From Xanthomonas sp. XNM01 (GTDB lineage Bacteria; Pseudomonadota; Gammaproteobacteria; Xanthomonadales; Xanthomonadaceae), in contig NZ_JACVAP010000004.1 of NCBI RefSeq assembly GCF_014851915.1, positions 62,001-126,000 of the forward strand: 64,000 bases of DNA, written 5' to 3'. The position numbers were made by a program, and so were the translations under genes. Shown here one piece after another: positions 52,466-61,153 of this stretch (the first letter of the stretch is position 1; each line of letters starts with the position of its first letter). Under the pieces are notes generated by a model. It was not told the origin of the DNA. It searched no databases and saw only the letters and a program-made list of their open reading frames with translations.

Positions 52466-53612
52466 GTGGCCGCGCGCCGCGTGCGCGCAGCATCCCGTCG
52501 AACAAGGCCTGCCAGCGGGCCATCACCGCCGCGCTGGAGAACCGCTGCACGTTGCGGTAGGCCGCATCGCCCATGGCCTGCCGCAATAGCGCATCGCCGA
52601 GCAGCCGGTCCAGCCGCTCCGCCAGCTGCGCGACATCGCCGCTGTCGACCAGGAAGCCGTCCTCGCCATCGGCGATGATGTCGCGCGGCCCGCTGTGGCA
52701 GTCGAACGCGACCACCGGTACCCCGCAGGTCATCGCCTCGATCAGGACCATGCCGAAGCCTTCGTAGCGCGAACTCAGTGCGAGGACCGAACCACCGAGC
52801 AGGACCTCGCGCACCTCGTCGGTGGCGCCCTCCAGCGCGACGCTGCCGGACACGCCCAGGCGGGCTGCCAGACGGGCCAGACCGGTCTTGTCGCCGGGGC
52901 CGACGATGTGCAGCCTGCTGTCCGGGTGCCGCGCGGCGATCCGCGCCCAGGCCCGCAGCAGCAGGTCGAAACGCTTCTGCCGGGTATTGCGCCCAAGCGC
53001 GAGCACGCGCGCGCCATCCAGCGCCGCGCGTGGCCCGTTCGGAAAGCTCTGCGCGTTGGGAATCACCGCGATGTTGTCCAGCGCGCCCCAGGCCTGCCGG
53101 TCCTCCTCGGTCAGCACCACGAACCGGTCGTAGCGGGCGATCAGCGCGTAGTCGGCATGCTTGTACAGCCGCAGCAGGCCGCGCAGCAGCGGAATCCGCT
53201 CCAGCCCGTACAGGTACTGCGCGCTCTTGTGCTTGGCGAAATGCAGTTCCAGCAGCGTGGCGCTGCCGCCGGCCACCGCATGCACGTGCCGCGACCACGT
53301 GTCGAACATCGAGACGACGATGTCGCTGCCGATCTGCGCCAGCACGCGTGCGGCGGCATCCAGGAACTGCCTGCGACGGGCGCGTGCGCGCAGTCGCGCC
53401 GACAGCCCCTTGCGGTACAGGTGCTCGCAGTCCAGCGACCACATGCGGACGCCGGGATGGAAGGCGAAGAAGGTCGGGCGTCCAGCAGTGCTGCCGATCG
53501 AGACGATGTGCACCTCGTGGCCGGCCTCGGCGAGCGCGTTGCACTTGTTGGCCAGCACGCGTTCCATCCCGCCGTGCGCGGTGACGTCCTTGAGGAAATA
53601 CGTGATCTTCAC
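52425..53612 (-). CDS. Glycosyltransferase family 4-type enzyme
   Basis: A 395-aa GT-B-fold glycosyltransferase. The N-terminal [22 protein letters not shown] is the acceptor-side glycine loop, and the C-terminal half has [23 protein letters not shown], the E-x7-E nucleotide-sugar motif. The GTG at 53612 is chosen because it immediately precedes the first strand; its ribosome site is weak. The gene ends inside tsaD (41-base convergent overlap), with a Pro/Ala-rich tail encoded there. No other polysaccharide genes are nearby; a lone cell-surface glycan enzyme is likely. Confidence 0.85.
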   Translation of the reverse strand: MKITYFLKDVTAHGGMERVLANKCNALAEAGHEVHIVSIGSTAGRPTFFAFHPGVRMWSLDCEHLYRKGLSARLRARARRRQFLDAAARVLAQIGSDIVVSMFDTWSRHVHAVAGGSATLLELHFAKHKSAQYLYGLERIPLLRGLLRLYKHADYALIARYDRFVVLTEEDRQAWGALDNIAVIPNAQSFPNGPRAALDGARVLALGRNTRQKRFDLLLRAWARIAARHPDSRLHIVGPGDKTGLARLAARLGVSGSVALEGATDEVREVLLGGSVLALSSRYEGFGMVLIEAMTCGVPVVAFDCHSGPRDIIADGEDGFLVDSGDVAQLAERLDRLLGDALLRQAMGDAAYRNVQRFSSAAVMARWQALFDGMLRARGARPLTPPAAPPCPSAE

Positions 53613-53687
53613 TGCAACAGGCCCGACCGCGTTGGCGCGTGGGCGCAATCGTACATGTAAACTGGAGCGCGACATCGGCGGGGCGCT

Positions 53688-54059
53688 ATGGACAAGGTAT
53701 TCATCGAAGGGCTGGAGATCGACGCGCTGATCGGCATCTACGACTGGGAGCGCCGGATCCGCCAGACCCTGCGCTTCGATCTGGAGATGGCCTTCGACAA
53801 CCGCGTTCCGGCGGCCAGCGACGACATCGCCCACACCCTGGACTACAAGGCGGTCAGCAAGCGCCTGATCGCCTTCGTGCAGCAGTCCGATTACGGGCTG
53901 GTGGAGACGCTGGCCGAGCGTTGCGCGGCGATCGTGCTGGACGAGTTCCGGGTGCCGTGGGTGCGGCTGAAACTGAGCAAGCCCGGCGCCGTGCGTGGTG
54001 CGCAGGCGGTGGGCGTGATGATCGAACGGTCGCGGACGGACGCGACGCAGCAGGAGTAG
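53688..54059 (+). CDS. folB: Dihydroneopterin aldolase
   Basis: A 123-aa folate-pathway enzyme converting dihydroneopterin to 6-hydroxymethyl-dihydropterin. It shows the family pattern: FIEGLEIDALIGIYDWERR, the ALIGxxxWE active-site loop, and SDYGLVETLAERCA with the pterin-binding Glu, then a catalytic Lys in LKLSKPGAV. FolK, which acts on its product, is encoded 3.4 kb downstream on the same strand, and a pteridine reductase 5 kb downstream. Confidence 0.95.
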   Translation: MDKVFIEGLEIDALIGIYDWERRIRQTLRFDLEMAFDNRVPAASDDIAHTLDYKAVSKRLIAFVQQSDYGLVETLAERCAAIVLDEFRVPWVRLKLSKPGAVRGAQAVGVMIERSRTDATQQE

Positions 54060-54066
54060 CACGGCA

Positions 54067-55389
54067 ATGGCGGTGATGGCGGTGGCGGGAACGGCGGCAG
54101 CGGCGACGATCCGGTGGCTGGATGGACTCGAGAGCGCGCTTCAGCCGTATCCCTGGGCCTATTCACTGTTGACGCTGGGCGCGCTCGCGCTTGCCGCATG
54201 GCTGGCCAATTTCGTCACCAAACGGATCCTGCTGCGCGGCCTGCGCCGCGTGCTGGGCCTGCTGGCCGGCGGCTCCGACAGCGATCGGAGCGTGCCGCTG
54301 CGGGTGATCTCGCGCCTGGCCAACGTGGTACCGGCGCTGGTGATCTCGGCCGGCATCGGCTGGGTGCCGGAACTGCCGCCGGCCCTGGTGGCGTTCGTCC
54401 ACGGCGCGTGCAAGGTCTGGGTGGTGCTGACCGTGGCGCTGGCGGTCTCGCACGCGCTGGACGCGCTGAACCTGGTCTACGAGCGCCGCCCCGACGCGCG
54501 CAACAAGCCGATCAAGGGCTACCTGCAGGTGGCCAAGATCGTGGTGTTCGTGCTCGCGGGTCTGTCGATCGTGGCGACGCTGGCCGGCGTCAAGATGCTG
54601 CACCTGATCACCGGTCTGGGCGCGGCCACCGCGGTGCTGATGCTGATCTTCCAGGACACGATCCTGTCGCTGGTGGCCAGCGTGCAGATCAGCGGCGACG
54701 GCCGCGTGCGCCTGGGCGACTGGATCGAGATGCCCAGCCAGAACGCGGACGGCGACGTGATCGACATCGCGCTGCATACGGTCACCGTGCAGAACTGGGA
54801 CAAGACCGTCACCACGATCCCGACCAAGAAGCTGATCAGCGAGTCGTTCAAGAACTGGCGCGGCATGCAGGAATCGGGTGGGCGCCGGATCAAGCGTGCG
54901 CTGTACCTGGACCAGTCCAGCGTGCGCTTCCTCGACCCGGCCGAGCAGGCCGATCTGAAGCGCTTCGCGCTGCTGCGCGACTATCTGGCCGACAAGGAGC
55001 GCGAGCTGGCCGAGTGGAACGGGCGGCTGGCGCCGGACGAGGCGCTGCCGGTCAATGCGCGCCGGGTCACCAACCTGGGCACCTTCCGCGCGTACGTGCA
55101 GCAGTACCTGCGCAAGCATCCGGGCATCAACCAGGACATGACCCAGCTGGTGCGGCAGCTGCAGCCCGGCTCGACCGGCCTGCCACTGGAGGTCTACTGC
55201 TTCACCGCCAGCGTGGCCTGGGCGGTGTACGAGGGCACGCAGTCGGACATCTTCGACCACCTGATGGCGATCCTGCCGGAGTTCGGCCTGCGCGTGTTCC
55301 AGGAGCCCAGCGGCGCCGATTTCCGCACGCTGCTGGCGGCCGGGGCCGCGTCACCGCCCGCGCCAGCAGGCCCGCAGCAGCGCGCCTGA
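54067..55389 (+). CDS. MscS-family mechanosensitive channel (YbdG-like)
   Basis: A 440-aa protein with about five N-terminal membrane helices, then the pore helix (ITGLGAATAVLMLIFQDTILSLVASVQ) and the beta domain (VRLGDWIEMPSQNADGDVIDIALHTVTVQNWD). The extended loop and the C-terminal soluble region of over 150 residues match the YbdG/MscM subgroup, which protects against osmotic downshock. It starts 7 bases after folB. Confidence 0.9.
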   Translation: MAVMAVAGTAAAATIRWLDGLESALQPYPWAYSLLTLGALALAAWLANFVTKRILLRGLRRVLGLLAGGSDSDRSVPLRVISRLANVVPALVISAGIGWVPELPPALVAFVHGACKVWVVLTVALAVSHALDALNLVYERRPDARNKPIKGYLQVAKIVVFVLAGLSIVATLAGVKMLHLITGLGAATAVLMLIFQDTILSLVASVQISGDGRVRLGDWIEMPSQNADGDVIDIALHTVTVQNWDKTVTTIPTKKLISESFKNWRGMQESGGRRIKRALYLDQSSVRFLDPAEQADLKRFALLRDYLADKERELAEWNGRLAPDEALPVNARRVTNLGTFRAYVQQYLRKHPGINQDMTQLVRQLQPGSTGLPLEVYCFTASVAWAVYEGTQSDIFDHLMAILPEFGLRVFQEPSGADFRTLLAAGAASPPAPAGPQQRA

Positions 55390-55428
55390 CCGGCATCACC
55401 CGCGGCAGCGGGCGGAGCCTCCGCGGAT

Positions 55429-56313
55429 TCAGCGGCAGGCCACGCCTGGCTGCGGTACGAATCCTGGATGATCGGCGAGGCGCACCACGCCGACGCGGCC
55501 CTGCAGGTCTGCGCGCGAGCGGAAGTAGCGCTCGGCCCGTGCCACATAATCGTCCGGCGCCGCCACGTCGCAGACGCCGAAGCGGGCCATGTCGACCGGA
55601 TCCAGCGTGTACATGTAGCCGCCGTCCGTCCCGGTGACCCGCGGCAGCTCCAGATGGTCGCCCAGGCACAGCAGGCGGTCGTCGATGCCGCTGCCGTCGA
55701 AGATCCGGCGATGGCCGGCCTTGGTGTCCCGGACGGTCTGCACGAACTGCGCCGCATGCGCTTCCAGATCCTGCTCGAACTGCCTGCGGACGTCCTCGTC
55801 GGTGCCGGCGGTGCGCGCCTCCGAGCGCTCGATCCGGAGCGCGCCGCCATAGTTGTGCCGCAGCCAGCCGCGCCAGTACGCCGGATCTTCGGAGAATCCG
55901 GTCGGGCAGGAGTTGTGGAACATCACCAGGCTGCCGGGAGCGATGGTCCTGCTGCGCGCGGGCACGAAAAGATAGTTGGCGCAGGAGGAGCCGCAGCCAC
56001 GGCCGACGACCTCCACCGCCAGGCCGCGCGCGTGCACCGCCTCCCCGGCCGCGATCGCGGCGACCGCGTCGCCGCCGCGCGAGGTGACCACCAGGCGCGA
56101 CACCGTCGCCGGCGCCGCCACCAGCGCCTGCAGCAGCCGGTTCACGTCGCGCACCTCGAGCGCGCCGTAGTAGTGCAGCGCATCGCCTTCGACGAAGACC
56201 TGTGCCGGCTCGCTGTCCCAGTCGGGTGCCGGCTTCGCCGCGTCCTGCGCGCGTGCGGGCACGGCGAGGGCGAGGGCCATCAGCAACGTGAATGCGCTCC
56301 ACTCCATCTGCAT
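55429..56313 (-). CDS. Secreted ClpP/crotonase-like protein (COG3904 type)
   Basis: A 294-aa protein with a Sec signal (ending VPARA). The core is a ClpP-like spiral fold: SRLVVTSRGGDAVAAIAAGEAV corresponds to the first active-site loop and GRGCGSSCANYLFVPA to the helix start where the ClpP nucleophile Ser sits; a following FHNS may supply His. Two Cys flank the Ser. Such COG3904 periplasmic proteins have no proven activity, so proteolysis is inferred. It is divergent from anbu across 358 bases. The ATG at 56313 is preferred because the upstream extension is Arg-rich. Confidence 0.7.
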   Translation of the reverse strand: MQMEWSAFTLLMALALAVPARAQDAAKPAPDWDSEPAQVFVEGDALHYYGALEVRDVNRLLQALVAAPATVSRLVVTSRGGDAVAAIAAGEAVHARGLAVEVVGRGCGSSCANYLFVPARSRTIAPGSLVMFHNSCPTGFSEDPAYWRGWLRHNYGGALRIERSEARTAGTDEDVRRQFEQDLEAHAAQFVQTVRDTKAGHRRIFDGSGIDDRLLCLGDHLELPRVTGTDGGYMYTLDPVDMARFGVCDVAAPDDYVARAERYFRSRADLQGRVGVVRLADHPGFVPQPGVACR

Positions 56314-56671
56314 GCGTGTCGTCCGGCTCCGCTGTGTTGCGCCGAGTGTGAGCGGGGCGATGCCGGCTGTCACGGCCGGGTCCACCCGGCGGCCGGTGCA
56401 ATTCGTCCGCGGGCCGTCGATCCCGTCCTCGTGCCCGGCGCAGCGCGCATGCCGGCGAATGACGGCGCGCCCGCCCTCAACGCTGGCGCCGGCTCGGGAG
56501 GCCCTGCGCGGATGGGCATCGCATCTGCATCGCGCGACACGCCAAGCGCCATGCTGCCGCCCTTCTGAAAAGGAGATGCCACGCGCGCAGCGGCGCATGG
56601 CGTCCAGGCCCAACCTAGCCATCCCCGGCGGTGCTGAATAGAATCGCGCTGCACAGCATCATGGGCCCGTC
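56314..56671. other. 358 bp divergent region between the ClpP-like gene and anbu
   Basis: It should hold both promoters. A TAGAAT box at 56639-56644 lies 27 bases before the anbu ATG without a good -35. AAAAGGAG directly abuts an ATG at 56575 that would encode 21 aa, but with no spacer it is unlikely to be translated. Nothing else recognised. Confidence 0.4.
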
Positions 56672-57481
56672 ATGACCTACTGCGTCGGCATCGAAGTGGA
56701 CGAAGGCCTGGTCTTCGCCGCTGACACCCGGACCAACGCCTCGCTCGACGACGTGCGCGTGCATCGCAAGCTGCACACGTTCGAGTATCCGGGCGAGCGC
56801 GCGCTGGTGGTGATGAGCTCGGGCAATCTGGCCACCACCCAGCTGGCGATCTCGCGCTTGCGGCGCGATGCCGACGACCCGGCCGCCGCACGCAGCCTGC
56901 GCAGCTTCCGGCACCTGTTCGAGGTGGCCGAGTACGTCGGCGAGGTGCTGGTGGCCAGCCAGGTCCAGCTCAGCGAGGAAGACCGGCACAACGGCATCAG
57001 CACCCAGGCCACGTTGATCCTCGGTGGCCAGATCGCCGGCGAGCGGCCGGGGCTGTACATGGTCTATTCGCTGGGCAACTGCATTTCGGCCTCGCCGGAG
57101 ACCCCGTACCTGCAGATCGGCGAGTCCAAGTACGGCAAGCCGATCCTGGACCGCATCATCCGCGCCGATACCCGGCTGGAGGACGCCGCGCGCTGCGCGC
57201 TGGTGTCGATCGACTCGACCATCCGCTCCAACCTGTCGGTGGGCCTGCCGGTGGACCTTGCGGTGCTGCGCGCGGGCGACCTGCGCATCAGCCAGCAGAT
57301 GCGGCTGGACGCCGATACGCCGCTGTTCGCCGAGATCCATGGCACCTGGTCGCGCAAGCTCGAGCATGCGGTGCGGACGCTGCCGCGCTTCCCGTGGGAG
57401 CCCGCACTGGACGAAGCGGCGGACGAGGCGCAGGATGCGTCGCCATCGCACGGCGGCGCCGGCCCGGCCCCGCGTCCGTAG
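56672..57481 (+). CDS. Anbu, ancestral-type proteasome homologue
   Basis: A 269-aa Ntn-hydrolase. Met is followed directly by Thr2 (MTYCVGIEVDEGLVFAADTR), the expected nucleophile after Met removal, with the catalytic Asp18 in AADTRTN and Lys33 in VHRKLHTFEYPG. The GISTQATLILGGQI and MVYSLGNCISASPETPYLQIGE stretches are Anbu-like (COG3484). Anbu forms helical or ring assemblies, and its role is unsettled. It is usually encoded with an ATP-grasp protein, an alpha-E protein and a transglutaminase; none is seen here, where folK follows 20 bases later. Confidence 0.88.
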   Translation: MTYCVGIEVDEGLVFAADTRTNASLDDVRVHRKLHTFEYPGERALVVMSSGNLATTQLAISRLRRDADDPAAARSLRSFRHLFEVAEYVGEVLVASQVQLSEEDRHNGISTQATLILGGQIAGERPGLYMVYSLGNCISASPETPYLQIGESKYGKPILDRIIRADTRLEDAARCALVSIDSTIRSNLSVGLPVDLAVLRAGDLRISQQMRLDADTPLFAEIHGTWSRKLEHAVRTLPRFPWEPALDEAADEAQDASPSHGGAGPAPRP

Positions 57482-57501
57482 CACAGGACCACGCAGACGC
57501 C

Positions 57502-58017
57502 ATGCATCCAGTCAGCGACAACGGGGAAGGCGCACCGGTGCGTGTGCTGCTCAGTCTTGGCAGCAACATCGAACCGCAGCGCCACCTGCGCGCGGCGATG
57601 GAGGCGCTGGCCGCCCGGTTCGGCACCCTGACCGCCTCGCCCGCCTACAGCACGCCGGCGGTCGGCTTCGACGGTGCGCGGTTCCTCAACAACGCGGTGG
57701 CGTTGGAGACGGCGATGCCGCTGCAGGCCCTGGAAGACTGGCTGCATGCACTGGAGGACGCGCACGGCCGCGACCGCAGCGGCCCACGCCTGAGCGACCG
57801 GACCCTGGATGTGGACGTGGTGTTCTACGGCGATCTCGTCCAGCGCGATGGCGACAAGGTCAGGATCCCGCGGCCTGAGCTGAAGCACGCCTTCGTGCTC
57901 AAACCGCTGGCCGACATCGCCCCCGACTTCGTCGATCCGCTCAGTGGCCGCGCGCTGGAAGCGCTGTGGCGCGCGCATCCGCAGCATGCCGATGCCTTCG
58001 ACGTGTTGCCGCTGTAG
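57502..58017 (+). CDS. folK: 2-amino-4-hydroxy-6-hydroxymethyldihydropteridine pyrophosphokinase
   Basis: A 171-aa HPPK that pyrophosphorylates 6-hydroxymethyl-dihydropterin using ATP. It starts with RVLLSLGSNIEPQRHL and shows the ATP-binding region RSGPRLSDRTLDVDVVFYGD and the later IPRPELKHAFVLKPLADIAP. The DxD pair binds Mg2+. It follows anbu by 20 bases and is probably cotranscribed with it. Confidence 0.94.
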   Translation: MHPVSDNGEGAPVRVLLSLGSNIEPQRHLRAAMEALAARFGTLTASPAYSTPAVGFDGARFLNNAVALETAMPLQALEDWLHALEDAHGRDRSGPRLSDRTLDVDVVFYGDLVQRDGDKVRIPRPELKHAFVLKPLADIAPDFVDPLSGRALEALWRAHPQHADAFDVLPL

Positions 58018-58062
58018 CGCGACGCGTCGCTCCCGACTTTATCTATTGATGGACCTTGCCCG

Positions 58063-58611
58063 ATGACATCCCGCTGGCTTGACTCGCCTGAACGTTATGG
58101 CCTGGTCTCGCGTCTGCTGCACTGGTCGATGGCCGCGCTGCTGCTGTGGCAGTACATCGGCATGACGGTGAAGATCGTGCTCGGCCGGCATGCGCTGACC
58201 GCGTTCCTGGTCGGCACCCACAAGCCGGTCGGCACCGTGCTGATGCTGCTGATCCTGCTGCGTGGCGTGTGGGGGCTGTCGCAGTGGCGTCGGCGTCCGC
58301 CGCATCCGGCCGGCGCGGTCAGGCGGCTGGCTGCGCTTGGCCATGCGCTGCTGTACGCGTTGATGGCGTGGATTCCGCTGGTCGCGCTGCTGCGCGAGTA
58401 CGGCAAGGGACGCGGCTTCGCCCCGTTCGGCATGCCGCTGTTCCCGCAGACCGGCCAGGAGATCGGCTGGATGCTGTGGCCGGCCGACTTGTCGCACGGG
58501 GTGCTGGCGTGGGTGCTGCTGGCGCTGGTCGCCGGGCATGTGGCGATGGTCGCGCTGCACCAGGTCTGGTGGCGGGACGCCACCCTGTCGCGGATGGCCG
58601 GCAGGCTGTAG
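58063..58611 (+). CDS. Cytochrome b561
   Basis: A 182-aa di-heme membrane cytochrome of the bacterial b561/YodB type. Four helices hold heme-ligand histidines: LVSRLLHWSMA (about residue 20), VGTHKPVG (about 53), DLSHGVLAW and AGHVAMVALHQVWW near the end. The family moves electrons between quinol and a periplasmic acceptor; E. coli members detoxify superoxide. The partner here is unknown. Confidence 0.9.
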   Translation: MTSRWLDSPERYGLVSRLLHWSMAALLLWQYIGMTVKIVLGRHALTAFLVGTHKPVGTVLMLLILLRGVWGLSQWRRRPPHPAGAVRRLAALGHALLYALMAWIPLVALLREYGKGRGFAPFGMPLFPQTGQEIGWMLWPADLSHGVLAWVLLALVAGHVAMVALHQVWWRDATLSRMAGRL

Positions 58612-58768
58612 GCGGCGCGCTGGCCGCGTCGGCGATGCTGTCGCTGCGATCCTTGCATGGCCGCGGCATGCGGGCCGGTCACGGAAAGCACGGCACCGGC
58701 GTCGATGCGCGACGTGGTGCGGCCGGCAGGGCGCGCGGTGCAGTGCGAGTGATGGTGGACGCGCGCGC

Positions 58769-59503
58769 CTAGTCGCGGCCGCCGTCGACGTGCAGGACCT
58801 GGCCGGTGATGTAACCGGCATCGGCCGACAGCAGAAAGCGTACCGCCGCGGCGATGTCGTCGGCCTCGCCGGTCCGGCCCAGCGCAGTCGCATCGAGGAT
58901 CGCCTGGCGTGCCGCGTCGTCCTTGCCGTGCTCCGGCCACAGGATCGCACCGGGCGCGACCGCGTTGACCCGCACCCGGGGCGCCAGTTCCAGCGCCAGG
59001 CTGCGGGTCAGTGAGACCAGCGCGGCCTTCGCCGCGCTGTACAGCGGGTGCCCGGCCAGTGGCCGCCCGGCATGCAGATCGGCGAGGTTGACGATCGCGC
59101 CGCCGGCTGCACGCAGATGCGGGGCGGCCGCCTGCGCCAGGAACAGCGGCGCACGCGCGTTGACCGCGAACAGGTCGTCCCACTGCGCCGGTGTCGCCAC
59201 GCCCAGCGGGGTCGGATAGAAGTTGGAGGCGTTGTTGACCAGCGCATCGAGCCGGCCGTAGTGGCCGACCGTCCGTGCGACAAGCTCGGGAAGACGGTCG
59301 AACGCGCGCAGATCGGCGCTCAGCACCAGCACGCTGCCGGTGCTGAGCGCGTCGAGTTTGGCGGCCAGCGCCGCCATTTCCGCCTGCGAACTGTGGTGGT
59401 GCAGGGCCAGGTCGTAGCCGGCCGCATGCAGCTGGCGCGCGATCGCCGCACCGATGCGGCGGGCGGCGCCGGTGACCAGGGCGACGGGTCGGGATTCGCT
59501 CAT
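58769..59503 (-). CDS. Pteridine reductase (SDR family)
   Basis: A 244-aa short-chain dehydrogenase. TGAARRIGAAIARQL has the double-Arg nucleotide loop typical of PTR1/FolM rather than ordinary SDRs, and the active-site Asp-x-Tyr-x3-Lys equivalents are in NLADLHAGRPLAGHPLYSAAKAAL. It likely reduces dihydropterins or dihydrofolate with NADPH. Location near folB and folK supports a pterin role. It is divergent from the MidA-type gene by 45 bases. Confidence 0.85.
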   Translation of the reverse strand: MSESRPVALVTGAARRIGAAIARQLHAAGYDLALHHHSSQAEMAALAAKLDALSTGSVLVLSADLRAFDRLPELVARTVGHYGRLDALVNNASNFYPTPLGVATPAQWDDLFAVNARAPLFLAQAAAPHLRAAGGAIVNLADLHAGRPLAGHPLYSAAKAALVSLTRSLALELAPRVRVNAVAPGAILWPEHGKDDAARQAILDATALGRTGEADDIAAAVRFLLSADAGYITGQVLHVDGGRD

Positions 59504-59548
59504 GCGTCAGGCTCGCTCGGCTATGCTGGCCATTGTCCCTTCTGTTCC

Positions 59549-60739
59549 ATGCCGATGCACGCCGATCTGCCGCCCCCCGATACCGAAGCCCTGCAGCACA
59601 GCGATGAACTGGCCGCGCGCCTGCGCGCCACGATCATGCAGGAAGGCGGCAGCATCCCGTTCTCGCGGTTCATGGAGCTGGCGCTGTACGCGCCCGGGTA
59701 CGGCTACTACAGCGCCGGCAGCACCAAGTTCGGCGCCGCCGGTGATTTCGTCACCGCGCCCGAGCAGGGCCGGCTGTTCGCGGCCACCGTCTCCAACGTG
59801 CTGGCCGACGCGCTGCGCCAGCTCGGCCCCCAAGCGCGCGTGCTCGAACTCGGCGGCGGCAGCGGCGTGTTCGCCGAGGTCGCGCTGAAGCGGTTGCTGG
59901 CGCTGGATGCGCTGCCGGACCGCTACGCCATCCTCGAGCCGAGCGCCGACCTGCGCGAGCGCCAGCGCGAGCACCTGCAGCGTGCGCTGACGCCGACCGT
60001 GTTCGAGCTGGTCGAGTGGCTGGATGGCCCGTTCGACGACGAATGGAACGGCGTGCTGTTCGCCAACGAGGTCATCGACGCATTGCCGACGCCGCGCTTC
60101 ACCCTGCGCGATGGCGAGGTGATGGAGGAGCATGTCGCGCTCGATGGCGATGGCCGCTTCGTCCGCAGCGACCGCCCGGCCGATCCGCTGATGGCCGCGG
60201 CCGTGCGTCACGTCGAGCGCTACCTGGAAACGCCGTTCGCCGAGGGCTACCGCTCCGAGCTGCTGCCGCAGCTGCCGTACTGGATCCAGGCGGTGGCCGG
60301 CGGGCTGCGCTCGGGCGCGATGCTGTTCGTCGATTACGGCTACAGCCGCCGCGAGTACTACCAGCACGACCGCAGCGACGGCACCGTGCGCGCGTTCTAC
60401 CGGCACCGCATGCATGGCGACGTGCTGCGCTGGCCGGGCCTGCAGGACATCACCGCCTCGGTCGATTTCACCGCGCTGGCCGAGGCCGGGACCGGTGCCG
60501 GCTTCGACCTGGCCGGCTACTGCAGCCAGGCCAGCTTCCTGCTCGGCAACGGGCTGGACGTGCTGCTGGCCGAGGCCGAATCGCGCAGCGACGAGGTCGG
60601 CCAGCTGCGCCTGCGCCAGGAGGTCAAGCGCCTGACCATGCCCGAGCACATGGGCGAGCGCTTCCAGGCCATGGCGTTCTCGCGCGACATCGAACTGGGC
60701 CAGGCGTTCCTGCTCGGCGATCTCACCTGGCGCCTGTGA
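59549..60739 (+). CDS. MidA/NDUFAF7-type SAM-dependent methyltransferase
   Basis: A 396-aa protein of the DUF185/COG1565 family. Features include PFSRFMELALYAPGYGYYSAG, FGAAGDFVTAPEQGRLFA, the SAM-binding loop VLELGGGSGVFAEVAL and NEVIDALPTPRF. The mitochondrial homologue dimethylates an arginine of complex I subunit NDUFS2; the bacterial substrate is unproven. ATG 59549 or 59555 could be the start. VanZ follows with a 2-base gap. Confidence 0.9.
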   Translation: MPMHADLPPPDTEALQHSDELAARLRATIMQEGGSIPFSRFMELALYAPGYGYYSAGSTKFGAAGDFVTAPEQGRLFAATVSNVLADALRQLGPQARVLELGGGSGVFAEVALKRLLALDALPDRYAILEPSADLRERQREHLQRALTPTVFELVEWLDGPFDDEWNGVLFANEVIDALPTPRFTLRDGEVMEEHVALDGDGRFVRSDRPADPLMAAAVRHVERYLETPFAEGYRSELLPQLPYWIQAVAGGLRSGAMLFVDYGYSRREYYQHDRSDGTVRAFYRHRMHGDVLRWPGLQDITASVDFTALAEAGTGAGFDLAGYCSQASFLLGNGLDVLLAEAESRSDEVGQLRLRQEVKRLTMPEHMGERFQAMAFSRDIELGQAFLLGDLTWRL

Positions 60740-60741
60740 GC

Positions 60742-61137
60742 ATGGCGGCACCGCGGGTGTTGAAGCCGCTGCGCTGGCCGGCGTTCTGGGTCGCGTTGTG
60801 GGGCGTGGCGGTGCTGGTGGTGGTGGTCGGCAGCCTGAGCGCACCGGTGACGCTGGAACTGCCGCGCAACAGCGACAAGGTCCAGCACCTCCTCGCCTAC
60901 GGGCTGCTGGCCGCGTCGGCGGTGCAGCTGTTCGCCGACCGGCACTGGCGCCGGGTCGGCCTGGGCCTGGTGCTGCTGGGCGTCGCGCTGGAGTTCGCCC
61001 AGGGCGCGCTGACCGACAACCGCCAGGCCGATCCCTGGGACGCGCTGGCCAACACCGTCGGCGTGCTGCTGGGGCTGTCCACGCGGCTGACGCCGCTGCG
61101 CGACCTGCTGCTGCGCTGCGTGCCTGCGCGCCGCTGA
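60742..61137 (+). CDS. VanZ-family membrane protein
   Basis: A 131-aa protein with three or four membrane helices. The VanZ-type pattern NSDKVQHLLAYGLLA and LEFAQGALTDNRQADPWDALANTVGVLLG are clear. Function is unknown in general, though in enterococci VanZ gives low-level teicoplanin resistance. It starts 2 bases after the MidA stop, so cotranscription is likely; an overlapping GTG at 60736 is also possible. Convergent with the CPBP gene. Confidence 0.85.
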   Translation: MAAPRVLKPLRWPAFWVALWGVAVLVVVVGSLSAPVTLELPRNSDKVQHLLAYGLLAASAVQLFADRHWRRVGLGLVLLGVALEFAQGALTDNRQADPWDALANTVGVLLGLSTRLTPLRDLLLRCVPARR

Positions 61138-61153
61138 GCGCGCGTCCGCGCGA

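Noticed and set aside
56575-56640. 21-aa leader peptide before anbu with AAAAGGAG
   Set aside because: The ribosome site directly abuts the ATG with no spacer, and the peptide has no regulatory amino-acid run.
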